Assembly (NCBI RefSeq): GCF_005116645.1
Contig: NZ_SWCM01000003.1
Coordinates: forward strand, 310,001-374,000
DNA: 64,000 bases
DNA from: Desulfopila sp. IMCC35006
GTDB lineage: Bacteria; Desulfobacterota; Desulfobulbia; Desulfobulbales; Desulfocapsaceae
Direction: 5' to 3'
The notes under the pieces are model-generated. The model was not told the origin of the DNA, searched no databases, and was given only the letters and a program-made list of their open reading frames with translations. Position numbers and translations under genes: made by a program. Below are positions 61,443 to 64,000 of this stretch, piece after piece (the first letter of the stretch is position 1; every line of letters starts with the position of its first letter).

Positions 61443-62336
61443 ATGCTCATCACCCAGCTCCGGCAACTTCCAACATTTCAGGTGCTTTGCGGTGCCTTTC
61501 TCATTAGTTTTTCGGGAATTTTTGTTAAACTGGCGGATGTCTCCCCCACTGCTTCGGGTTTCTACCGGGTGTTTTTTGGCGCGGTATTTCTTTTTGGTGC
61601 CACCTACTGGGTGAAGGGTTTCAAGAAACTCACTCGAGCCGAATGGCTTCTTATCACCTTTTGTGGTTTCGTCTTTGCGCTTGACCTTTTTTTCTGGCAT
61701 GAAAGCATCATGTATATAGGTCCGGGCCTCGCGACGCTTCTCGGCAACTTCCAGGTTTTTTTTCTCGCCGCCGCAGGAATACTTTTTTTGGGCGAAAAAA
61801 GCCGCCCGAGATTTTTCGCGGCCCTCCCTCTGGCAATACTCGGCCTTTTGCTGATCGTCGGTATACACTGGAATACCCTGACAAACAATTATAAAACAGG
61901 CATTTATTTTGGGCTGCTTACTGCGGCATGCTACACCGCCTTTCTTCTCAGTCTGAGAAAAATCAGATCCCGGGATACCCATTCCCTGTTTTCTACCCTT
62001 ATGATTGTATCGGTCACCTGCGCCTTTTTCCTCGGCATAAAAATGCTCCACGCCGGCGATTCATTTACAATTCCCAACTACAAAAGCCTCTCTGCCCTGC
62101 TCGGTCTTGGCCTGTTCAGCCAGACAGTCGGCTGGGTCCTCATCGCCCATGCTCTGCCCAAGATGCGTGCTTCCCATGCGGGGTTGATTTTGCTTCTCCA
62201 GCCCTCTCTGGCTTTTATCTGGGATGTTCTGCTGTTTAATCGACCTACCGACACCCTCAACTGGCTAGGACTCCTTATCACCCTGGCGGCCATATATATG
62301 GGCCTGACCGGCAAGGCCTCCCGGCCTCCACGCTAA
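61443..62336 (+). CDS. EamA-type DMT exporter
   Basis: A 297-residue ten-helix transporter. Two EamA repeats (about 10-145, 155-290); SFSGIFVKLADVSPTASGFYR is a strong family start and LQPSLAFIWDVLLFNRPTD the end-repeat motif. The ATG has no ribosome site of note. The fourth DMT protein in this window (with 23239, 24270 and 36034). Substrate unknown. Confidence 0.85.
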   Translation: MLITQLRQLPTFQVLCGAFLISFSGIFVKLADVSPTASGFYRVFFGAVFLFGATYWVKGFKKLTRAEWLLITFCGFVFALDLFFWHESIMYIGPGLATLLGNFQVFFLAAAGILFLGEKSRPRFFAALPLAILGLLLIVGIHWNTLTNNYKTGIYFGLLTAACYTAFLLSLRKIRSRDTHSLFSTLMIVSVTCAFFLGIKMLHAGDSFTIPNYKSLSALLGLGLFSQTVGWVLIAHALPKMRASHAGLILLLQPSLAFIWDVLLFNRPTDTLNWLGLLITLAAIYMGLTGKASRPPR

Positions 62337-62420
62337 ACAGTTGCATAATCTGAATTTCGCTCTATTATTTATAACAGTAGGTTATTATCCGTTTTCTCCC
62401 CTATACGCAAAGTGATTATT

Positions 62421-62771
62421 ATGAAAATCGTCGATTATAAAGATTCCCCGTCCCACAAATTTGATAACGAGACAGCAAAAGGTGTCACCGGCAGAGTCGT
62501 CATCGGCAAAGAAGACGCGGCCGACAACTTTTGCATGCGGGTTTTCACCGTCGCCCCGGGTGGTTTTACCCCCAGACACGCCCATAAATGGGAGCACGAA
62601 ATTTTTGTCCATTCCGGCAAAGGGCAGGTTTATCAAAACGGCGAATGGCGACAGGTCACCAGCGGCACAGTGGTTTTCATTCCCGGCGATGAAGAGCACC
62701 AGTTCATGAACGGAGGTGGCGAAGATTTCGTTTTCATCTGTTTAATCCCTTCAGGTGTTTCTGAAATCTAA
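62421..62771 (+). CDS. Cupin-domain protein
   Basis: A 116-residue single cupin. Motif 1 is GGFTPRHAHKWEHEIFVHSG, giving three His and one Glu as metal ligands; motif 2 is IPGDEEHQFMN with the last His. The fold can serve as an enzyme or a sensor; the substrate cannot be told. GTG 62412 is in frame just upstream, but ATG 62421 fits homologues better. A strong terminator follows. Confidence 0.85.
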   Translation: MKIVDYKDSPSHKFDNETAKGVTGRVVIGKEDAADNFCMRVFTVAPGGFTPRHAHKWEHEIFVHSGKGQVYQNGEWRQVTSGTVVFIPGDEEHQFMNGGGEDFVFICLIPSGVSEI

Positions 62772-62786
62772 TACGTAAACCATCCC

Positions 62787-62831
62787 ATCGACCTGATGCC
62801 CCTGCGGCGCATGGGCATCAGGTCGATTTTT
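62787..62831 (+). terminator. Intrinsic terminator after the cupin gene
   Basis: A perfect 15-bp stem (62787-62801 with 62813-62827) with an 11-base loop, then a run of T to 62831. Fifteen bases after the cupin stop. Textbook rho-independent form on the plus strand. Confidence 0.9.
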
Positions 62832-62875
62832 CCCCCACAGCCATCCAGAATTTTTGTCCCCTTCCACTCCTTGCC

Positions 62876-64000
62876 TTATAATAGTACCCAGAAAAGCAGC
62901 ACCCCCGACAGTCCGAAACAGATTGACGGGGCGATGATTCTACGCCAGGCCCGGCCCAGGTCTGTTTCAAAGTAATTGCAGGTGAGTACAAAACAGATAT
63001 GAATGGGAGAGATCATCACTCCGGTAAATCCGGAAAAGGATCCGAGAACAAGATAGGGAACCAGCTTATCTGCCATGCCAAGAGAGTGCAGCAGACCAAT
63101 GAGCAGTGGAAACGTCGCGCCGACAAAAGCGACGTTTATCCCCGCCACCATCCCTACCAGAAATGGTAAGAAAACAGCCGCGGCAAACAGGGCAACCCCG
63201 CCTCCGGCGCTGGCCGCCATGGCCTGAACAATTCCCGCCGCCTGCATCAGATCCTTGAAAATAAAAATCGCCGCAATAACCATGAGCATGGTCCAGAGGC
63301 TCTTTTTTTTCAGGACGGAGAAGAGCAAACCTGATCCGAGTTGATTTTGGGCGATGATGCAGATGATGGCTCCGACGAGAGCGACAATGACCCCCCATTC
63401 AAAGGAAATATGGGGAGCAAACCTGGCCAGCAGCGACTCCAGTCCTATCGCCCCGACAATAGCGATAAACAGGGGGAGTCCTTCCCTTAACACCGTGGTT
63501 CGCCCCCCTTTGTCAGGTCTCGCTTCGCCCGGCACGACATCTGCATGCAACACCCCGCCCCTGAGAAAAAAGAACCAGCCAATACCAAACATTGCCGCAA
63601 CCCCCGGCCAGGACCTGGAAATAAGCGCGGTGATGGGAATATCGGCCAGAGCAACAGTCAAAATAATACCGGGATAGAGCGGCCAGGCCATCTCCCAGAC
63701 ATGCCGGAACCAGTAATTGATCACCACCCTGTCTTCATTGCCGAGGGTCATATCGGCGCTCACCGCCTTCACCATGGGTGCCGAGAAAATCGCCCCGCCG
63801 GGCATTGGCAGAAGACCAATCAGTGCCGGAAAGAATATCAGCCGTAAACGCGGTCGAACGAGGTAACCGGACAGGGCGGTCATAAGTCGGGCGGACTGCC
63901 CCGATCGCTCCAGGGCGTCGGAAAGAATGAGTATAGAGCCAACAATGCCAACAAGAAAGAGGAACTTTTCCTGCACCAGCGCCATGACGCCGGTCTGCAG
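62876..64000 (-). CDS. DUF401-family permease, 5-prime end missing
   Basis: At least 374 residues and about ten helices. The frame is open to the window edge (the first visible ATG is at 63985), and DUF401 proteins normally have about 40 more residues, so the start lies outside. ILSDALERSGQSARLM near the start, LPMPGGAIFSAPMV and MISPIHICFVLTCNYFETDL are the family marks. These proteins resemble anion or short-chain acid permeases but no substrate is established. Confidence 0.85.
   Translation of the reverse strand: MQTGVMALVQEKFLFLVGIVGSILILSDALERSGQSARLMTALSGYLVRPRLRLIFFPALIGLLPMPGGAIFSAPMVKAVSADMTLGNEDRVVINYWFRHVWEMAWPLYPGIILTVALADIPITALISRSWPGVAAMFGIGWFFFLRGGVLHADVVPGEARPDKGGRTTVLREGLPLFIAIVGAIGLESLLARFAPHISFEWGVIVALVGAIICIIAQNQLGSGLLFSVLKKKSLWTMLMVIAAIFIFKDLMQAAGIVQAMAASAGGGVALFAAAVFLPFLVGMVAGINVAFVGATFPLLIGLLHSLGMADKLVPYLVLGSFSGFTGVMISPIHICFVLTCNYFETDLGRAWRRIIAPSICFGLSGVLLFWVLL

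Noticed and set aside
1-64000. tRNA, rRNA, riboswitch or prophage genes
   Set aside because: I looked for cloverleaf, T-loop, cobalamin and c-di-GMP riboswitch motifs and phage or transposase proteins and recognised none; only scanning by eye was possible.

Overview
The window looks like a piece of chromosome from an anaerobic, probably sulfate-reducing member of the Desulfobacterota (Desulfobulbales-like). This is inferred from gene content: a complete rnfCDGEAB-apbE cluster, a tungsten-type aldehyde:ferredoxin oxidoreductase, iron-dependent alcohol dehydrogenases, FAD/Fe-S D-2-hydroxyacid (lactate-type) dehydrogenase subunits, a flavodiiron protein, a TAXI-TRAP transporter and several sigma-54 and c-di-GMP (PilZ) signalling genes. 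I see no rRNA, tRNA, CRISPR, prophage or transposase gene.

Layout. 1-8.1 kb: secreted gamma-glutamyltransferase, RRM RNA-binding protein, cbpA-cbpM chaperone pair, two small unknowns, and two convergent signalling genes (REC-PATAN with Glu at the phosphorylation site; roadblock/CAP/PilZ). 8.4-17.9 kb: a 2-hydroxyacid region with Fe-S and FAD dehydrogenase subunits separated by an 86-bp tandem array, a second gamma-glutamyltransferase, and a TAXI-TRAP transporter operon ending in a LarA-family racemase. 18-25 kb: PilZ-like protein, two small secreted proteins, succinyl-CoA:acetate CoA-transferase, KefB-type antiporter, two DMT exporters. 25.4-32.6 kb: alcohol/aldehyde module (ADH-AOR, with a textbook sigma-54 promoter, and ADH-histidine kinase-sigma-54 regulator). 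32.7-48.6 kb: mixed housekeeping and stress genes (flavodiiron, J-domain, NfeD/SPFH pair, folA, btuR, YceI/cytochrome b-like, PilZ, thioesterase, ModF-like ABC protein, racemase). 49.2-52.7 kb: GlrK-QseG-GlrR-like system. 52.8-59.9 kb: rnf operon. 60-64 kb: DHODH-like protein, DMT exporter, cupin, DUF401 permease running off the end.

How the genes fit together. Lactate-type oxidation, alcohol/aldehyde interconversion (ADH plus AOR gives reduced ferredoxin), CoA transfer between succinate and acetate, and Rnf (ferredoxin:NAD coupled to ion pumping) form a plausible energy-conserving network. The Rnf complex departs from the norm: RnfA carries an extra signal peptide and Ig-like domain, RnfE has Ala112 where a cluster-binding Cys is expected, and RnfG has Ser in place of the usual flavin-accepting Thr.

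Non-coding structure is rich. There is a family of palindromic repeats (ends AGTRCCTTA and AAGGYACTTATCCC) at five loci, often acting as gene-end hairpins, and a 172-bp MITE-like element with 16-bp inverted ends and an 8-bp target duplication, plus a decayed second copy. Start sites were chosen from visible Shine-Dalgarno sequences and are stated where they shorten the open frame.
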